Source: Betaproteobacteria bacterium (GTDB lineage: Bacteria; Pseudomonadota; Gammaproteobacteria; Burkholderiales; Rhodocyclaceae). Taken from it: a DNA stretch of 64,000 nt. Within the stretch, counting starts at the first letter, position 1, and the number at the start of each line of letters is the position of its first letter. Below, in pieces: positions 1 through 13,542 of this stretch. Below the pieces are notes generated by a model. It was not told where the DNA came from. It saw only the letters and a list, made by a program, of their open reading frames with translations, and made no database searches. Location of the stretch: the NCBI GenBank assembly GCA_016234745.1, contig JACRAR010000074.1, positions 372,001-436,000 of the forward strand, given 5' to 3'. The translations under genes and the position numbers were made by a program.

Positions 1-1304
<1,304 letters not shown>

Positions 1305-1378
1305 TCATTAGAAAACCAACGTGAATAAAATTACGCTTAAAGCTTTGATCCAACCTGATCCGCACTCAGCTCTGCCGG

Positions 1379-2248
1379 TTAAACCGCCGCCGCACCGCCG
1401 ACGATTTCAGCAAGTTCCTTGGTAATCGCCGCCTGGCGGGTCTTGTTGTACACCAGCTGCAGATCCTTGATGACGGTAGCTGCGTTGTCCGACGCCGCTT
1501 TCATCGCCACCATTCGTGCCGATTGCTCCGAGGCCATGTTCTCCGCCACCGACTGGTACACCAGTGCTTCGACATAACGCACCAGCAACTCGTCGATCAC
1601 CACTTTCGAGTCGGGTTCGTAGAGATAGTCCCAGCTATGCGCCTGGTCGTCCTGCAACTGCTCGCCCGACAAGGGCAGGAGCTGTTCCAGCACGGGCTCC
1701 TGCTTCATGGTATTGACGAAACGGGTATATGCAATATAGACGACATCCAACTCGCCGGCAGAAAAAGCGTCGAGCAGCACCTTGACCGGTCCGATCAGCT
1801 TTTCAAGATGCGGTGTGTCGCCCAGACCGGTGATCTTGGACACCACGTTCGCACCCAGGCGCTGCATGAATCCCAGCCCTTTGTTACCAATGCAGGCCAC
1901 GCTGACCTTGCTTACCCCGGCTGCGTCCAATTCCTTGATGCGTCCGAAAGCCAGCCGCAGCACGTTGGTGTTGAGACCACCGCACAAACCCTTGTCGGTG
2001 GTCACGACAATCAGTCCGGCGTTGGTCACCTTGTCTTGCTTGGTCAGGAAAGGATGCTTGTACTCGGAATTGGCGTGTGACAAATTGGCGGCTATGCGGC
2101 GTATCTTGTCACCGTAAGGCCGTGCTGCTTTCATGCGATCCTGGGCCTTGCGCATTTTCGAGGCAGCAACCATTTCCATGGCCTTGGTGATCTTGCGCGT
2201 GTTTTGCACGCTGAGAATCTTGCTGCGAATTTCCTTGCCGCTTGCCAT
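1379..2248 (-). CDS. atpG: F1Fo ATP synthase subunit gamma
   Basis: Central rotor shaft of F1, coupling rotation of the c-ring to the catalytic head. The 289 residues have the family layout: an N-terminal long helix ([16 protein letters not shown] near residues 17-32) and a C-terminal helix ([20 protein letters not shown] near 255-273) that form the coiled-coil shaft, with a Rossmann-like middle ([10 protein letters not shown]). Length is normal for the family. It lies 22 bp after atpA and before atpD, the standard position in the operon. Confidence 0.97.
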   Translation of the reverse strand: MASGKEIRSKILSVQNTRKITKAMEMVAASKMRKAQDRMKAARPYGDKIRRIAANLSHANSEYKHPFLTKQDKVTNAGLIVVTTDKGLCGGLNTNVLRLAFGRIKELDAAGVSKVSVACIGNKGLGFMQRLGANVVSKITGLGDTPHLEKLIGPVKVLLDAFSAGELDVVYIAYTRFVNTMKQEPVLEQLLPLSGEQLQDDQAHSWDYLYEPDSKVVIDELLVRYVEALVYQSVAENMASEQSARMVAMKAASDNAATVIKDLQLVYNKTRQAAITKELAEIVGGAAAV

Positions 2249-2270
2249 AATCAGCTCCGCTTAACGGTCT

Positions 2271-3809
2271 TCAGGCCCAAGTCTTCTTGAACGACTCAAT
2301 CGCCGCCACCAACGATTTTTCGCTGTCGGCATCAAGATCCTTGGTGCTTTCGATCTTGGCCAGGAGTTCGGCATGGGACTGCTTGAGATAAGCCATCAAT
2401 CCGGCTTCAAAGGAAAGTGCGCGACCGACATCGATATCATCGTAGTAACCCTTGTTCACTGTAAGCAGGGTGACCGCCATTTCCGAGACTCGCATCGGTG
2501 AATACTGCGGCTGTTTCATCAGTTCCGTGACCATGCGGCCACGTTCCAGCTGCTTGCGTGTGGTTTCGTCGAGGTCAGACGCGAACTGGGCAAATGCCGC
2601 GAGTTCGCGGTACTGCGCCAGTGCCATGCGGATACCGCCTCCAAGCTTCTTGATGACTTTGCACTGAGCCGCACCACCAACCCGCGACACCGAGATACCG
2701 GCATTGATGGCGGGACGGATACCGGCGTTGAAGAGGTCGGTTTCGAGGAAGATTTGGCCGTCGGTAATCGAGATCACGTTGGTCGGCACGAATGCGGTCA
2801 CGTCGCCGGCCTGGGTTTCGATCACCGGCAGTGCCGTCAGCGATCCGGTTTTTCCTTTGACCTCGCCCTTGGTAAATTTTTCGACCCAAGCTTCGGACAC
2901 GCGTGCGGCACGTTCCAACAAGCGACTATGCAGGTAAAACACGTCACCGGGATAAGCTTCGCGTCCCGGCGGACGACGCAACAGCAGTGATACCTGCCGA
3001 TAGGCCCAGGCCTGCTTGGTCAAATCGTCATAAATGATCAGGGCATCCATGCCGCGGTCGCGGAAGTATTCACCCATAGTGCAGCCGGAATACGGCGCAA
3101 GGAATTGCATCGCCGCCGATTCGGATGCCGTCGCGGCAACGATGATGGTGTATTCCATCGCCCCGTTCTCGGTCAGTTTGCGCACCACGTTGGCGATGGT
3201 CGAGGCTTTTTGCCCGATCGCCACGTAAATGCAGAACATGTTCTCGCCCTTCTGGTTGATGATGGCATCAACTGCCACCGCCGTTTTTCCGGTCTGGCGG
3301 TCGCCGATGATCAACTCGCGCTGTCCGCGGCCGATCGGCACCATGGAGTCGATCGACTTGAGACCTGTCTGCACCGGCTGCGATACTGATTTGCGCCAGA
3401 TCACGCCCGGCGCAACTTTTTCGATCTTGTCGGTCAGCTTGGCGTTGATCGGACCCTTGCCGTCGATCGGCTCACCCAGGGCATTAACCACGCGGCCGAG
3501 CAGCTCCGGACCGATGGGCACCTCCAGAATGCGCCCCGTGCATTTGACGGTATCGCCTTCCGTGATGTGCTCATATTCACCCATGATCACGGCGCCAACG
3601 GAGTCGCGCTCGAGATTCAGGGCAAGCCCGAAGGTGTTGCCCGGAAATTCCAGCATTTCGCCCTGCATCACGTCGGCCAAGCCGTGGACCCGGCAAATGC
3701 CGTCAGTCACTGAAACAACGGAACCCTCAGTACGCGACGTCGCGGCGAGGTCCAGCTTCTGGATCCGGCTTTTGATCAGATCGCTGATTTCAGAAGGATT
3801 GAGGTTCAT
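2271..3809 (-). CDS. atpA: F1Fo ATP synthase subunit alpha
   Basis: Non-catalytic nucleotide-binding subunit of the F1 hexamer. 512 residues, the usual length. An N-terminal beta-barrel (residues 1-95) is followed by the nucleotide-binding domain with Walker A GDRQTGKT at 169-176 and a Walker B region [10 protein letters not shown], then the helical C-terminal domain. The gene starts 11 bp after atpH ends and is followed after 22 bp by atpG, as in other proteobacterial atp operons. Nothing unusual was seen. Confidence 0.98.
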   Translation of the reverse strand: MNLNPSEISDLIKSRIQKLDLAATSRTEGSVVSVTDGICRVHGLADVMQGEMLEFPGNTFGLALNLERDSVGAVIMGEYEHITEGDTVKCTGRILEVPIGPELLGRVVNALGEPIDGKGPINAKLTDKIEKVAPGVIWRKSVSQPVQTGLKSIDSMVPIGRGQRELIIGDRQTGKTAVAVDAIINQKGENMFCIYVAIGQKASTIANVVRKLTENGAMEYTIIVAATASESAAMQFLAPYSGCTMGEYFRDRGMDALIIYDDLTKQAWAYRQVSLLLRRPPGREAYPGDVFYLHSRLLERAARVSEAWVEKFTKGEVKGKTGSLTALPVIETQAGDVTAFVPTNVISITDGQIFLETDLFNAGIRPAINAGISVSRVGGAAQCKVIKKLGGGIRMALAQYRELAAFAQFASDLDETTRKQLERGRMVTELMKQPQYSPMRVSEMAVTLLTVNKGYYDDIDVGRALSFEAGLMAYLKQSHAELLAKIESTKDLDADSEKSLVAAIESFKKTWA

Positions 3810-3820
3810 TTGGAAAACTC

Positions 3821-4357
3821 CTAATTCTGTAGTGCTACGCTCATTGCGGCGAGTTTGCCGCGCACCGATGCATCGATCACCTGATCACCGACTGCGATGC
3901 GAACACCGCCGATCAGTTCCGGGTCAACGCTAACGGTCGCCTGAATCTTGCACTTGAAGCGTTGCTCAAGGTCAGACACAAGCAGGGTGAGGCTGGATGC
4001 TTCGATGGGAAATGCAGAGCTGATCAGCGCATCCTTGACGCCTTCATGAGCATTTTTCAGCTCAAGAAACAAATCGCGTATCTCGGCCAATACCCCGAGA
4101 CGATCATTATCCACAAGCAGGCGTGCAAAGCTTTTTTGCTCGGCAGTGAGATCCCCGGCCACGGCGTCGAGAAACAATTGCGTCAAGTCGCCGGCATCCA
4201 AACGCGGGCTATCGATGCAGACGCGCATATCGGGGTGAGCAGCCACTGCCGCCATACGCCCCAGTACGTCAGCCCAAGCATCTAGAGCACGACCAGCCAG
4301 GGCCAACTGATAGGTGGCTTCGGCATAGGGTCGCGCCAGGGTGACATTTTCAGCCAT
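3821..4357 (-). CDS. atpH: F1Fo ATP synthase subunit delta
   Basis: Peripheral-stalk protein joining the top of the F1 head to the b subunits. 178 residues, as expected. The N-terminal helical domain ([12 protein letters not shown] near residues 8-19) and the C-terminal stretch with the family end signature ([17 protein letters not shown] near 148-164) are both present. It is 6 bp downstream of atpF and 11 bp upstream of atpA, so it is clearly cotranscribed. Confidence 0.96.
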   Translation of the reverse strand: MAENVTLARPYAEATYQLALAGRALDAWADVLGRMAAVAAHPDMRVCIDSPRLDAGDLTQLFLDAVAGDLTAEQKSFARLLVDNDRLGVLAEIRDLFLELKNAHEGVKDALISSAFPIEASSLTLLVSDLEQRFKCKIQATVSVDPELIGGVRIAVGDQVIDASVRGKLAAMSVALQN

Positions 4358-4363
4358 GTTATG

Positions 4364-4834
4364 TCATAGCTCCGACTTCAGACTGGCGAGCAATTCGGCA
4401 TGAACCTGGGCATTCACTTCGCGCCGAAGAATCTTTTCGGCGCCAGCCACCGCCAGGCTTGCCACCTGGTCGCGCAAGTTTTCCTTGGCGCGTTGAGCGG
4501 CTACCGCGGCTTCCCCTTCTGCCGCTTCGCGCGCCTGGCTGATAATCCGTGCCGCTTCAGCACGCGCTTCTTCAACCAGATGCGCTGCCTGACGTTCCGC
4601 TCCGCCTATCATTTCTGTGGATTTCTCACGCGCTTCGCGCAAAGTATCGGTCGAGCGCGCCTGCGCCAGTTCGAGATCCTTCTTGCTGCGTTCGGCGGCG
4701 GCAAGACCTTCCTCGATCTTTTTCTGGCGTTCGCTGATGGCATTCATCAGTGGAGGCCAGACGAAGCTCGCTGTAAACCAGATAAATATGGCGAAAGCGA
4801 TCGCCTGAGAAATCAAGGTCAAATTAATATTCAT
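4364..4834 (-). CDS. atpF: F1Fo ATP synthase subunit b
   Basis: Membrane-anchored stator stalk. 156 residues: one N-terminal membrane segment (about residues 5-25, ending [10 protein letters not shown]) followed by a long charged Ala/Glu/Arg-rich helix typical of the dimeric b coiled coil. It lies between atpE (36 bp upstream) and atpH (6 bp downstream). Length and layout are standard for non-photosynthetic proteobacteria with a homodimeric b subunit. Confidence 0.96.
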   Translation of the reverse strand: MNINLTLISQAIAFAIFIWFTASFVWPPLMNAISERQKKIEEGLAAAERSKKDLELAQARSTDTLREAREKSTEMIGGAERQAAHLVEEARAEAARIISQAREAAEGEAAVAAQRAKENLRDQVASLAVAGAEKILRREVNAQVHAELLASLKSEL

Positions 4835-4870
4835 GGCTATCCCCTAGCCTAACCTGGCGTTTGGCGCCGA

Positions 4871-5170
<300 letters not shown>

Positions 5171-5270
5171 TTAATCAACGATTGAAGAAAATTACATAAA
5201 AACTCAAAGACAGGCACTCAAAAAATCACTGTGTGTAGCGAAAACAAAAAGTGGATTTGAAACTAGCACA

Positions 5271-6527
<1,257 letters not shown>

Positions 6528-6595
6528 AAATGATGTAGCCGAGGAAGCCTTCCTGCTAGGAGAAAGGCAAATAGTCAGTGGTACAAAAGCCAAGG

Positions 6596-6625
6596 ATTTT
6601 AACCTTATGCCTCAGTGCGCGTCAA
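6596..6625 (-). promoter_or_regulatory. Probable sigma-70 promoter of the atp operon
   Basis: On the minus strand TTGACG (6625-6620) and TAAAAT (6601-6596) are separated by 18 bp; the -10 matches TATAAT at 5 of 6 bases. It lies 69 bp ahead of the preferred atpI ATG, between parB and atpI. Pattern seen directly, activity inferred. Confidence 0.6.
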
Positions 6626-6689
6626 TCATAAAATTGGGTCGCTGCCTCGAGTCGTTGCTTTCATTTACGAAAATTACGCGCTACCTTAC

Positions 6690-7541
6690 TCAGCGCAACC
6701 TGTCCAAAATGCCATCCAGCTGCTCCAGGCTGCTGAAACGGATCGTCAATTTGCCCGAGCCTTTCTTGTTGGCAGACAACTGAACCGGTGCTCCCAGCTT
6801 GTCTGCAAGTTCCTCTTCCAGTCTCAACAAGTCCCGGTCCGGTTTCTGTGTGGTCGTCCTGTTCGCCGACACAGGATTGAGTTCCCGCTGAACCAGCTTT
6901 TCAGCTTCCCGTACCGATAATCCTTTATGCACGATTTGTACAGCCAAGCGAGCCTGATCGACTTTGGCCAAGGGCAATAATGCGCGGGCATGTCCCATCT
7001 CCAGTTCCCCGGAAAACAGGCATTCCTGCACGGGCTTGGCCAGATGGAGCAAACGCAACAAGTTTGAAGCCGCGGGGCGGGATCGACCGATCGCGTCGGC
7101 CGCTTGCTGGTGCGTCATGGCAAACTCGTCGATTAGGCGCTGGATTCCGGCAGCTTCCTCAAGCGGATTTAAATTTTCCCTCTGGATGTTTTCGATTAGG
7201 GACATGGCGAGCGCGGACTCGTCGGGAATATTCCGGACGAGTGCGGGCACTTCGGTTAACCCCGCCAATTGGGCAGCGCGCCAGCGGCGCTCGCCGGCAA
7301 TAATTTCAAACCGATTGGCTTCCAAAGGCCGCACCAGAATGGGTTGCATAATGCCCTGAAGCTTGATCGAGGCGGCCAACTCATTGAGGGAATCCTGATC
7401 CATACGTGTTCGCGGCTGGTACTTTCCTGGTTGCAGCATATTGATATGCAGAGTGTCCTGCCGGGTCGACTCGGGACCCGTGTTGGCATCAAGCAATGCG
7501 CCAAGACCTCGGCCGAGACCTTTTTGTTTGGGTGGATTCAT
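6690..7541 (-). CDS. parB: Chromosome partitioning protein ParB
   Basis: CTPase/DNA-binding protein that loads at parS and spreads to organise the origin region with ParA. The N-terminal box GLGRGLGALL, the ParB/Srx core with GERRWRAAQLAG and ENIQRENLNPLEEA, and a helix-turn-helix (MTHQQAADAIGRSRPAASNLLR) are present. ATG 7541 gives 283 residues and an AAGGA at a workable distance; the alternative ATG at 7553 lies almost on that AAGG. The gene follows parA by a few bases, and its likely target sites lie at 10933-10989. Confidence 0.95.
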   Translation of the reverse strand: MNPPKQKGLGRGLGALLDANTGPESTRQDTLHINMLQPGKYQPRTRMDQDSLNELAASIKLQGIMQPILVRPLEANRFEIIAGERRWRAAQLAGLTEVPALVRNIPDESALAMSLIENIQRENLNPLEEAAGIQRLIDEFAMTHQQAADAIGRSRPAASNLLRLLHLAKPVQECLFSGELEMGHARALLPLAKVDQARLAVQIVHKGLSVREAEKLVQRELNPVSANRTTTQKPDRDLLRLEEELADKLGAPVQLSANKKGSGKLTIRFSSLEQLDGILDRLR

Positions 7542-7556
7542 GGCCTGTTTCATCCT

Positions 7557-8324
7557 TTACATGGTTTTAACGCGTTCGATCATTTCGCTTGCAAATGCCA
7601 GATAGGCCTGTGACCCCTTGGCCGCCTTGTCGAACAAAACGCCCGGTATGCCATAACTGGGCGCTTCGGCAAGACGAATATTGCGCGGCACGATCGTTTT
7701 GAATACCTTGTCACCAAAATGTTGTTCAAGTTCGGCCGAGACCTGGTGACCCAAAGTCGCGCGGGTATCGAACATTACCCGGAGCAAGCCGATGATTTTC
7801 AGGTCAGGGTTAAGATTGGCATGGACCTTCTTTATCGTGTTCACCAAATCAGACAACCCCTCCAGTGCGTAGTATTCGCACTGCATCGGAATAACAACCC
7901 CATGAGCTGCACAGAGGCCATTCAAAGTCAATAATGAAAGCGATGGTGGGCAATCAATCAATACAAAATCGTAGTCCGAGGCATGCCGAGTGAGCGCTTC
8001 CTTCAGTCGCATCTCACGCCGGTTGAGCTCTACCATCTCTACTTCGGCACCTGCCAGATCGCGGTTTGCCGGCAGCAAATCGAAGTGCCCCGTTGGGGAA
8101 ACAGTTCTCGCCTCGTCCAGATTCGCAAGTCCAAGCAACACCTGATAAACCGATTTCTCCAAGGTTCTCTTATCGACGCCACTTCCCATTGTGGCATTCC
8201 CTTGCGGGTCGAGATCCACCAACAGGGTACGCTTGCCGCTGGCGGTTAGAGCAGCAGCAAGATTAACGGTCGTGGTGGTCTTGCCGACGCCTCCCTTTTG
8301 GTTGGCAATGGCGAAAATATGCAT
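7557..8324 (-). CDS. parA: Chromosome partitioning ATPase ParA (Soj)
   Basis: Walker-type ATPase that works with ParB-parS complexes to segregate origins. 255 residues beginning MHIFAIANQKGGVGKTTT: the deviant Walker A is at residues 10-17 (KGGVGKTT). DLDPQGNAT and VLIDCPPSLSLLTLN are the A' and Walker B regions. No N-terminal HTH is present, as for chromosomal ParA. It sits 12 bp after rsmG and just ahead of parB, the usual rsmG-parA-parB order near the origin. Confidence 0.97.
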   Translation of the reverse strand: MHIFAIANQKGGVGKTTTTVNLAAALTASGKRTLLVDLDPQGNATMGSGVDKRTLEKSVYQVLLGLANLDEARTVSPTGHFDLLPANRDLAGAEVEMVELNRREMRLKEALTRHASDYDFVLIDCPPSLSLLTLNGLCAAHGVVIPMQCEYYALEGLSDLVNTIKKVHANLNPDLKIIGLLRVMFDTRATLGHQVSAELEQHFGDKVFKTIVPRNIRLAEAPSYGIPGVLFDKAAKGSQAYLAFASEMIERVKTM

Positions 8325-8336
8325 GAGCAGCCCCTA

Positions 8337-8975
8337 TTAAGCCTTTTCAATCACGATCAAATGACGCTGCGCCTCAAGTTCTGGCACCTGTAACGGAATA
8401 ACTTGACGAATCTGCCACCCTGACGGCAAATCGGCAATTTCATGCTTAGGATGGATACCTTTCATAGCAAGTAAGCGACCACCAGCAGCAAGCAAATGGG
8501 ATGATTGGAAGACAAATTCTTTTAAGCTGGAAAAAGCTCTAGAGATTACTCGATCAAAGAGTTCGCTTGTTTTAAAGTCTTGGATACGGAGGCAGTGAAC
8601 ACTCACATTCTTCAAACCCAGTTCGATTTTGACCTGTTGCAAGAAGCTGGCTTTTTTCTGACTGGACTCGATCAGAGCTACTTTAATCTGCGGCCGAGCT
8701 ATGGCCAACGGGATACCCGGCAATCCACCTCCACTACCCACATCTGCAAGCGTACGAATTGAATTCCCATTCAGGTACGAAAGCACAGCCAACGAATCCA
8801 GCAAGTGTTGACTTACCATTTCCGATTCATCGCGAATTGCGGTCAGGTTGTACACACGGTTCCACTTGGACAACAGCTCCAGGTAGTCAAGAAGCCGCTG
8901 TTCCGCAGGGGGATCCAGAATCAGACCAAGTTTTTCAATCCCGGCATGAAGTCGTGCAGAGCTTGGCTGATTCAT
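8337..8975 (-). CDS. rsmG: 16S rRNA (guanine-N7) methyltransferase RsmG (GidB)
   Basis: Methylates G527 of 16S rRNA using S-adenosylmethionine. 212 residues; the SAM-binding motif [17 protein letters not shown] is near residues 77-93, preceded by the family segment [12 protein letters not shown] and HLLDSLAV. The start overlaps the mnmG stop (ATGA), so the pair is translationally coupled, as in many bacteria. Confidence 0.96.
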   Translation of the reverse strand: MNQPSSARLHAGIEKLGLILDPPAEQRLLDYLELLSKWNRVYNLTAIRDESEMVSQHLLDSLAVLSYLNGNSIRTLADVGSGGGLPGIPLAIARPQIKVALIESSQKKASFLQQVKIELGLKNVSVHCLRIQDFKTSELFDRVISRAFSSLKEFVFQSSHLLAAGGRLLAMKGIHPKHEIADLPSGWQIRQVIPLQVPELEAQRHLIVIEKA

Positions 8976-10876
8976 GCTGTCTTATTTCCCACAAGGGAGC
9001 GGCGCTTCAAATGTACCAACAGCAACGAGATCGCAGCCGGTGTAATCCCCTGAATCCGTGACGCTTGTCCCAAGGTTTCAGGCCGGTGCTGTGTCAGCTT
9101 CTGGCGTACTTCAATTGACAATCCGTGTATCGCGCCGTAATCGATGCCTTGGGGTAGAACCAAGGTTTCATAGTTCAAATTTTTCGCCGCTTCTTCTTTC
9201 TGCCGCTCGATGTAGCCTTGATATTTTGCTTGAATCTCTATCTGTTCAATAACTTGCACGTCATTCACGAAGTCGCTGGCCGGTTGGTACTCAGGAGTCA
9301 GAGTCATCAATGAAGCATAACTGACCCCGGGTCTACGCAACAAATCAAACAAGCGATATTCTCTTTCCAGAGGCTGACCAAGTACTCTCATGGCATCGAC
9401 AGAAGCAATGATTCTGGGATTCACCCAGCTCGTCTTCAACCGCTCAACTTCAGCAGCGATCGCGTCCCGCTTGCGGTTAAAAATATCCCAGCGGAGATCA
9501 TCGACCAGCCCCAACTCCCGGCCAATATCCGTCAGCCGTAAATCGGCATTGTCCTCGCGCAGGCTTAGCCGGTATTCAGCCCGGCTGGTAAACATGCGAT
9601 AGGGCTCCGTAATTCCCCGGGTAATCAGGTCATCGACCATTACGCCCAAGTAGGCCTGATCGCGACGTGGACACCACACAGGCTTGCCCCTAGCCTGTAA
9701 AGCCGCATTGATTCCTGCCAGCAAACCCTGGGCGGCAGCCTCTTCGTAGCCCGTTGTGCCGTTAATCTGTCCTGCAAAGAACAGCCCAGCAATAGACTTT
9801 GTCTCAAAGGAAGATTTCAGATGGCGCGGATCAAAGTAATCATATTCGATGGCATATCCAGGCCTGAGAATATGGGCACTTTCCAATCCGACCATGCTCC
9901 GCACCAGGGATAACTGGATATCGAAAGGCAGGCTCGTCGAAATTCCCTGGGGATAGACCTCGTGGGTATTCAAGCCCTCGGGTTCAAGAAAAATCTGGTG
10001 ACTACTCTTGTCTGCGAATCGATGAATTTTGTCTTCGATCGATGGACAATAGCGCGGTCCAATTCCCTCAATTACGCCCGTAAACATCGGAGATCGATCC
10101 AGTCCGCTGCGGATGATTTCGTGAGTCCGCAGGTTCGTGTGAGTAATCCAGCATGGAATCTGTCGCGGATGTTGTTCGCGCCTGCCCAGGAAAGAAAATA
10201 CTGGGGCCGGGTCATCGCCAGGCTGGATCTGCAATTGCGAATAATCGATGCTGCGGCCATCCAGGCGCGGAGGTGTCCCGGTCTTCAGCCTACCTACAGG
10301 TAACTGCAATTCCCGCAAACGTTGTGACAGAGAAATGGATGGCGGATCACCAGCGCGACCCGCCGCATACTGAGCCAGACCCACATGAACCAGCCCGCCC
10401 AAAAATGTCCCAGCCGTTAGTACAACAGTCTCCGACTCAAAGCAAATCCCCAACTGGGTAACAACTCCCGTGACGCGGTTGCCAGACACCATCAAATCAT
10501 CGACCGCCTGCTGGAACAAGGTGAGATTCGGTTGGTTCTCCAGACGCCGCCGAATCGCCGCCTTGTAGAGCAGCCGATCTGCCTGTGCCCGAGTCGCCCG
10601 AACTGCAGCTCCTTTGCTGGAATTTAGGATACGAAACTGTATGCCAGCCTCGTCGGTGGCCGAGGCCATTGCTCCGCCAAGGGCATCAACTTCCTTGACC
10701 AGATGTCCTTTGCCAATACCCCCAATGGATGGATTGCAGGACATCTGCCCCAACGTTTCTATATTGTGCGTCAGGAGCAGCGTATTGGCACCAGCCCGTG
10801 CAGCAGCAAGGGCTGCCTCAGTGCCGGCATGACCGCCACCGATCACGATCACATCAAAACGGTTTGGGAAACGCAT
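8972..10876 (-). CDS. mnmG: tRNA uridine-5-carboxymethylaminomethyl modification enzyme MnmG (GidA)
   Basis: FAD-dependent partner of MnmE; installs the cmnm5 group at wobble U34 of several tRNAs. 634 residues from ATG 10876. An upstream in-frame TTG at 10903 would add nine residues, but homologues begin just before the FAD-binding GGGHAG motif (residues 13-18). Family signatures include [23 protein letters not shown] and the C-terminal region. Its partner mnmE lies 6 kb away beyond an inserted transport cassette. parS sites lie just upstream of the start. Confidence 0.96.
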   Translation of the reverse strand: MRFPNRFDVIVIGGGHAGTEAALAAARAGANTLLLTHNIETLGQMSCNPSIGGIGKGHLVKEVDALGGAMASATDEAGIQFRILNSSKGAAVRATRAQADRLLYKAAIRRRLENQPNLTLFQQAVDDLMVSGNRVTGVVTQLGICFESETVVLTAGTFLGGLVHVGLAQYAAGRAGDPPSISLSQRLRELQLPVGRLKTGTPPRLDGRSIDYSQLQIQPGDDPAPVFSFLGRREQHPRQIPCWITHTNLRTHEIIRSGLDRSPMFTGVIEGIGPRYCPSIEDKIHRFADKSSHQIFLEPEGLNTHEVYPQGISTSLPFDIQLSLVRSMVGLESAHILRPGYAIEYDYFDPRHLKSSFETKSIAGLFFAGQINGTTGYEEAAAQGLLAGINAALQARGKPVWCPRRDQAYLGVMVDDLITRGITEPYRMFTSRAEYRLSLREDNADLRLTDIGRELGLVDDLRWDIFNRKRDAIAAEVERLKTSWVNPRIIASVDAMRVLGQPLEREYRLFDLLRRPGVSYASLMTLTPEYQPASDFVNDVQVIEQIEIQAKYQGYIERQKEEAAKNLNYETLVLPQGIDYGAIHGLSIEVRQKLTQHRPETLGQASRIQGITPAAISLLLVHLKRRSLVGNKTA

Positions 10877-10932
10877 CAGAACCAAGCGTAGAAAAAGGCG
10901 CAATCATACGCCCCCGACTGTCATTACCGAAA

Positions 10933-10948
10933 TGTTTCACGTGAAACT
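10933..10948. promoter_or_regulatory. parS: parS site 1 (ParB binding)
   Basis: TGTTTCACGTGAAACT matches the 16-bp parS consensus (TGTTTCACGTGAAACA) at 15 positions, including the full inner palindrome. It lies 57 bp upstream of mnmG and about 3.4 kb from parB. The consensus is established knowledge and the match is seen directly. Confidence 0.93.
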
Positions 10949-10973
10949 GGCATCCCTTGCATAAATGGGTGCC

Positions 10974-10989
10974 AGTTTCACGTGAAACT
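10974..10989. promoter_or_regulatory. parS: parS site 2 (ParB binding), overlapping the livF stop codon
   Basis: AGTTTCACGTGAAACT is a perfect 16-bp palindrome carrying the whole parS core. It overlaps the TAG stop of the livF-like gene (complement of 10988-10990). Together with site 1 it forms a longer inverted repeat, because the sequences between them (CTGGCATCCC and GGGTGCCAG) are also complementary apart from one bulged base. That could make a strong hairpin in mRNA reading out of livF. Confidence 0.92.
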
Positions 10990-11743
10990 AATTCTTGCCA
11001 CCCAGTCCGAGATAACTTTCGATGACTTTGGGATTATCGGCCAGTTCTGATGCAGGGCCTTCGAGAGCCGTTTCACCCGTCTCCAGCACGTAAGCATAAT
11101 CCGCTACTTGCAACGCAGCCCTGGCATTTTGTTCAACCAGCAAGATGGATACGCCGCTTTTTTTCAAGTCGGCAATAACACGAAAAATCTCTCGCACAAT
11201 CAATGGCGCCAGACCAAGGCTGGGTTCATCCAACAGCAATAGCTTCGGCTTGGCCATCAGGGCGCGTCCTACTGCCAGCATTTGCCGCTCGCCGCCCGAC
11301 AATGTTGCCGCTTGCTGTTTGTGGCGCTCCCTCAAGCGCGGAAAAATAGCATAGACCTGCTCCATGGTTTCGCGCTCATCCCGATAGCCGAGACGGCGGC
11401 GCATGAAGGCTCCCAACAATAAATTATCCTCAACGCTCATTTCCCCGAAAAGTTCGCGCTTCTCCGGCACCAGGTTCATGCCTCGCGCCACCATGCGTTC
11501 AACTTCCACTTCTTCTAAAGATTTACCCAAAAATGTAATTTCGCCACAAGTTCGTGGCAGCAATCCGATTATCGAGGCAAGCATGGTGGTTTTCCCAGCG
11601 CCGTTCGGACCAATGACGGTAACTATCTGCCCACGTTCAACCTTGATGCTAACGTGATGCAAAGCTTCAACATTGCCATAGGAAACGCACAGATCCCGGA
11701 CATCGAGAACTTCTGAGTTTTCAGGGGTCAGGCTGGAACTCAT
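10988..11743 (-). CDS. livF: Branched-chain amino-acid-type ABC transporter ATPase (LivF family), cassette 1
   Basis: Cytoplasmic ATPase that drives uptake through LivH/LivM-type permeases. 251 residues with Walker A GPNGAGKT (near 42-49), signature LSGGERQMLAVGRALM and Walker B LLLLDEPSLGLAP, all typical of LivF. It overlaps the start of the fused LivM-LivG gene by 4 bp (ATGA), so the cassette livK-livH-livMG-livF is one operon. The substrate (branched-chain amino acid, amide, aromatic acid or other) cannot be told from sequence. The stop codon lies in a parS site. Confidence 0.92.
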   Translation of the reverse strand: MSSSLTPENSEVLDVRDLCVSYGNVEALHHVSIKVERGQIVTVIGPNGAGKTTMLASIIGLLPRTCGEITFLGKSLEEVEVERMVARGMNLVPEKRELFGEMSVEDNLLLGAFMRRRLGYRDERETMEQVYAIFPRLRERHKQQAATLSGGERQMLAVGRALMAKPKLLLLDEPSLGLAPLIVREIFRVIADLKKSGVSILLVEQNARAALQVADYAYVLETGETALEGPASELADNPKVIESYLGLGGKN

Positions 11744-13542
11744 GCCACTCCTCCGAGGTAGGCTTCCAGCACCGCCGGATTCTTCTGTACCTGCTCCGGC
11801 AACCCTTCGGCAATCTTCTCGCCAAATTCCATCACGACCACCCGATCCGCCAAGCCCATAACAAAATCAACATCATGTTCGACCAGCAGAATACCCATCC
11901 CCTCCGCACGAAGGCGCCGCAACAAATCGGCAAGTGCTTGTTTTTCCAGATAACGTAAGCCTGCAGCGGGTTCATCAAGCAATAACAGAAGAGGATCAGC
12001 TGCAAGCGCCCGTGCAATCTCAAGGATTCTTTGCTGACCAAGTGGCAGGCTGCCGGCCTGGTCGAACATATGCTGTGTCAAGCCAACCCGCTCTATCTGC
12101 CGGGCAGCCTCCGCCATCAGGCGCTTTTCTTCCACTCTATCCAGATGCAGCAAGGCGGACAAGACTCCCTTGCTTCCCCTCAAGTGGGCGCCGATTGCAA
12201 CATTTTCCAAAACGCTCATGGCCGGCAATAGTCTCACATGCTGGAATGTCCGGCTCATGCCCCGTCTGGCAATTTCACGAGAGTTCAATTGGTCAATGCG
12301 CTCCCCCAAAAAATGGATCTCTCCCGAGCTTGCCGGGTCGACGCCCGAGATGCAATTAAACATGGTGCTCTTACCTGCTCCGTTCGGGCCGATCAGCGCC
12401 AGCACCTCCCCGCTTTGCACCGATAAATTCATTCTGTTGCAGGCAACAAGGCCACCGAACTTTTTTACCACGTCTCCAACCTCAAGCAATTTGTTCCCCG
12501 CCTGAAGACTGGCTTTCTTCGGCAGCGGCTCGGCTTGAGAAATTTGTCTTTGAGAACCTTTTTCAGCAACGTTTGGAACGAAACGCGCCAATATCGGCCA
12601 AAGACCGTCGCGCGCACGTTGCAGTATCAATACCATCATCAGCCCAAATACGATGACCTCGAAGTTGCCGCTGCTCCCCAATATTTTGGGCAGAAAATCC
12701 TGAAGCCACTGCTTGAGTATGGTGATCACTCCCGCTCCGAGCAGCGCCCCCCAAACATGAGCTGCACCACCAAGAACCGCCATGAACAAATATTCGATGC
12801 CAATATGCAAGCTGAACGGCGTTGGATTAACGAATCTCTGCAAATGGGCGTAGAGCCAGCCGGAAATACAGGCATACAGGGCGGCAATCAGGAAAATGAC
12901 AATCTTGGAACGCGCAGTATTTACCCCCATTGCCTCAGCCATCAGGGTTCCCCCTTTGAGAGCCCTGATGGCTCGCCCTTCCCGCGAATCGAGCAGATTC
13001 TGTGTCAGCCACACTGCAGCAAGCAAAGCAATCCAGATCAGGAAATAGAAATCGCGTCCCAGCTTCAACTCCAAGCCTAATAAAGACAGGGAAGGAATTC
13101 CAGTGATCCCGGTATGCCCGCCCAGAAATTCGAGATTACCAAACAGGAAATAAATGCTGATGCCCCAAGCTATCGTGCCCAGAGGCAGGTAATGTCCCGA
13201 AAGCCTGAGCGTCAAAGCGCCTAATACAAATGCTACCAAGGCAGTAAGCACTAACCCCACAAGAAGTGCCAGCCATGGAGATTGCCCAAAGGGTGCAAGC
13301 CATGCGGATAGCTCGGTTGCAGTTGTCAGGTACGCCGTCGTATAAGCGCCCAAACCAACAAAAGCCGCCTGCCCAAAAGAAGTCAAGCCACCGACTCCGG
13401 TCAGCAACACTAAACCCAGCGCAACAATGGCGTATAGGCCAATGTAATTCAAGAGCGTTACGTAGAATTCCGGCAAGATGATTGGACCCAGCATCAGCAA
13501 AACCAGAAAACCGGCATAGATCCAGCGCTGACGTGACATCAC
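11740..13542 (-). CDS. Fused ABC transporter permease-ATPase (LivM-LivG), cassette 1
   Basis: One 600-residue protein joins an inner-membrane permease to its ATPase. Residues 1 to about 310 are LivM-like, with about ten hydrophobic segments and the family motif [19 protein letters not shown] near 49-67. After a linker rich in Lys/Gln/Pro, residues about 345-600 are LivG-like, with Walker [10 protein letters not shown], a variant signature [16 protein letters not shown] and Walker [12 protein letters not shown]. The second cassette in this window encodes the two parts separately. Overlaps livF and livH by 4 bp each. Fusions of this kind are known in some Liv/Urt systems. Confidence 0.92.
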   Translation of the reverse strand: MMSRQRWIYAGFLVLLMLGPIILPEFYVTLLNYIGLYAIVALGLVLLTGVGGLTSFGQAAFVGLGAYTTAYLTTATELSAWLAPFGQSPWLALLVGLVLTALVAFVLGALTLRLSGHYLPLGTIAWGISIYFLFGNLEFLGGHTGITGIPSLSLLGLELKLGRDFYFLIWIALLAAVWLTQNLLDSREGRAIRALKGGTLMAEAMGVNTARSKIVIFLIAALYACISGWLYAHLQRFVNPTPFSLHIGIEYLFMAVLGGAAHVWGALLGAGVITILKQWLQDFLPKILGSSGNFEVIVFGLMMVLILQRARDGLWPILARFVPNVAEKGSQRQISQAEPLPKKASLQAGNKLLEVGDVVKKFGGLVACNRMNLSVQSGEVLALIGPNGAGKSTMFNCISGVDPASSGEIHFLGERIDQLNSREIARRGMSRTFQHVRLLPAMSVLENVAIGAHLRGSKGVLSALLHLDRVEEKRLMAEAARQIERVGLTQHMFDQAGSLPLGQQRILEIARALAADPLLLLLDEPAAGLRYLEKQALADLLRRLRAEGMGILLVEHDVDFVMGLADRVVVMEFGEKIAEGLPEQVQKNPAVLEAYLGGVA

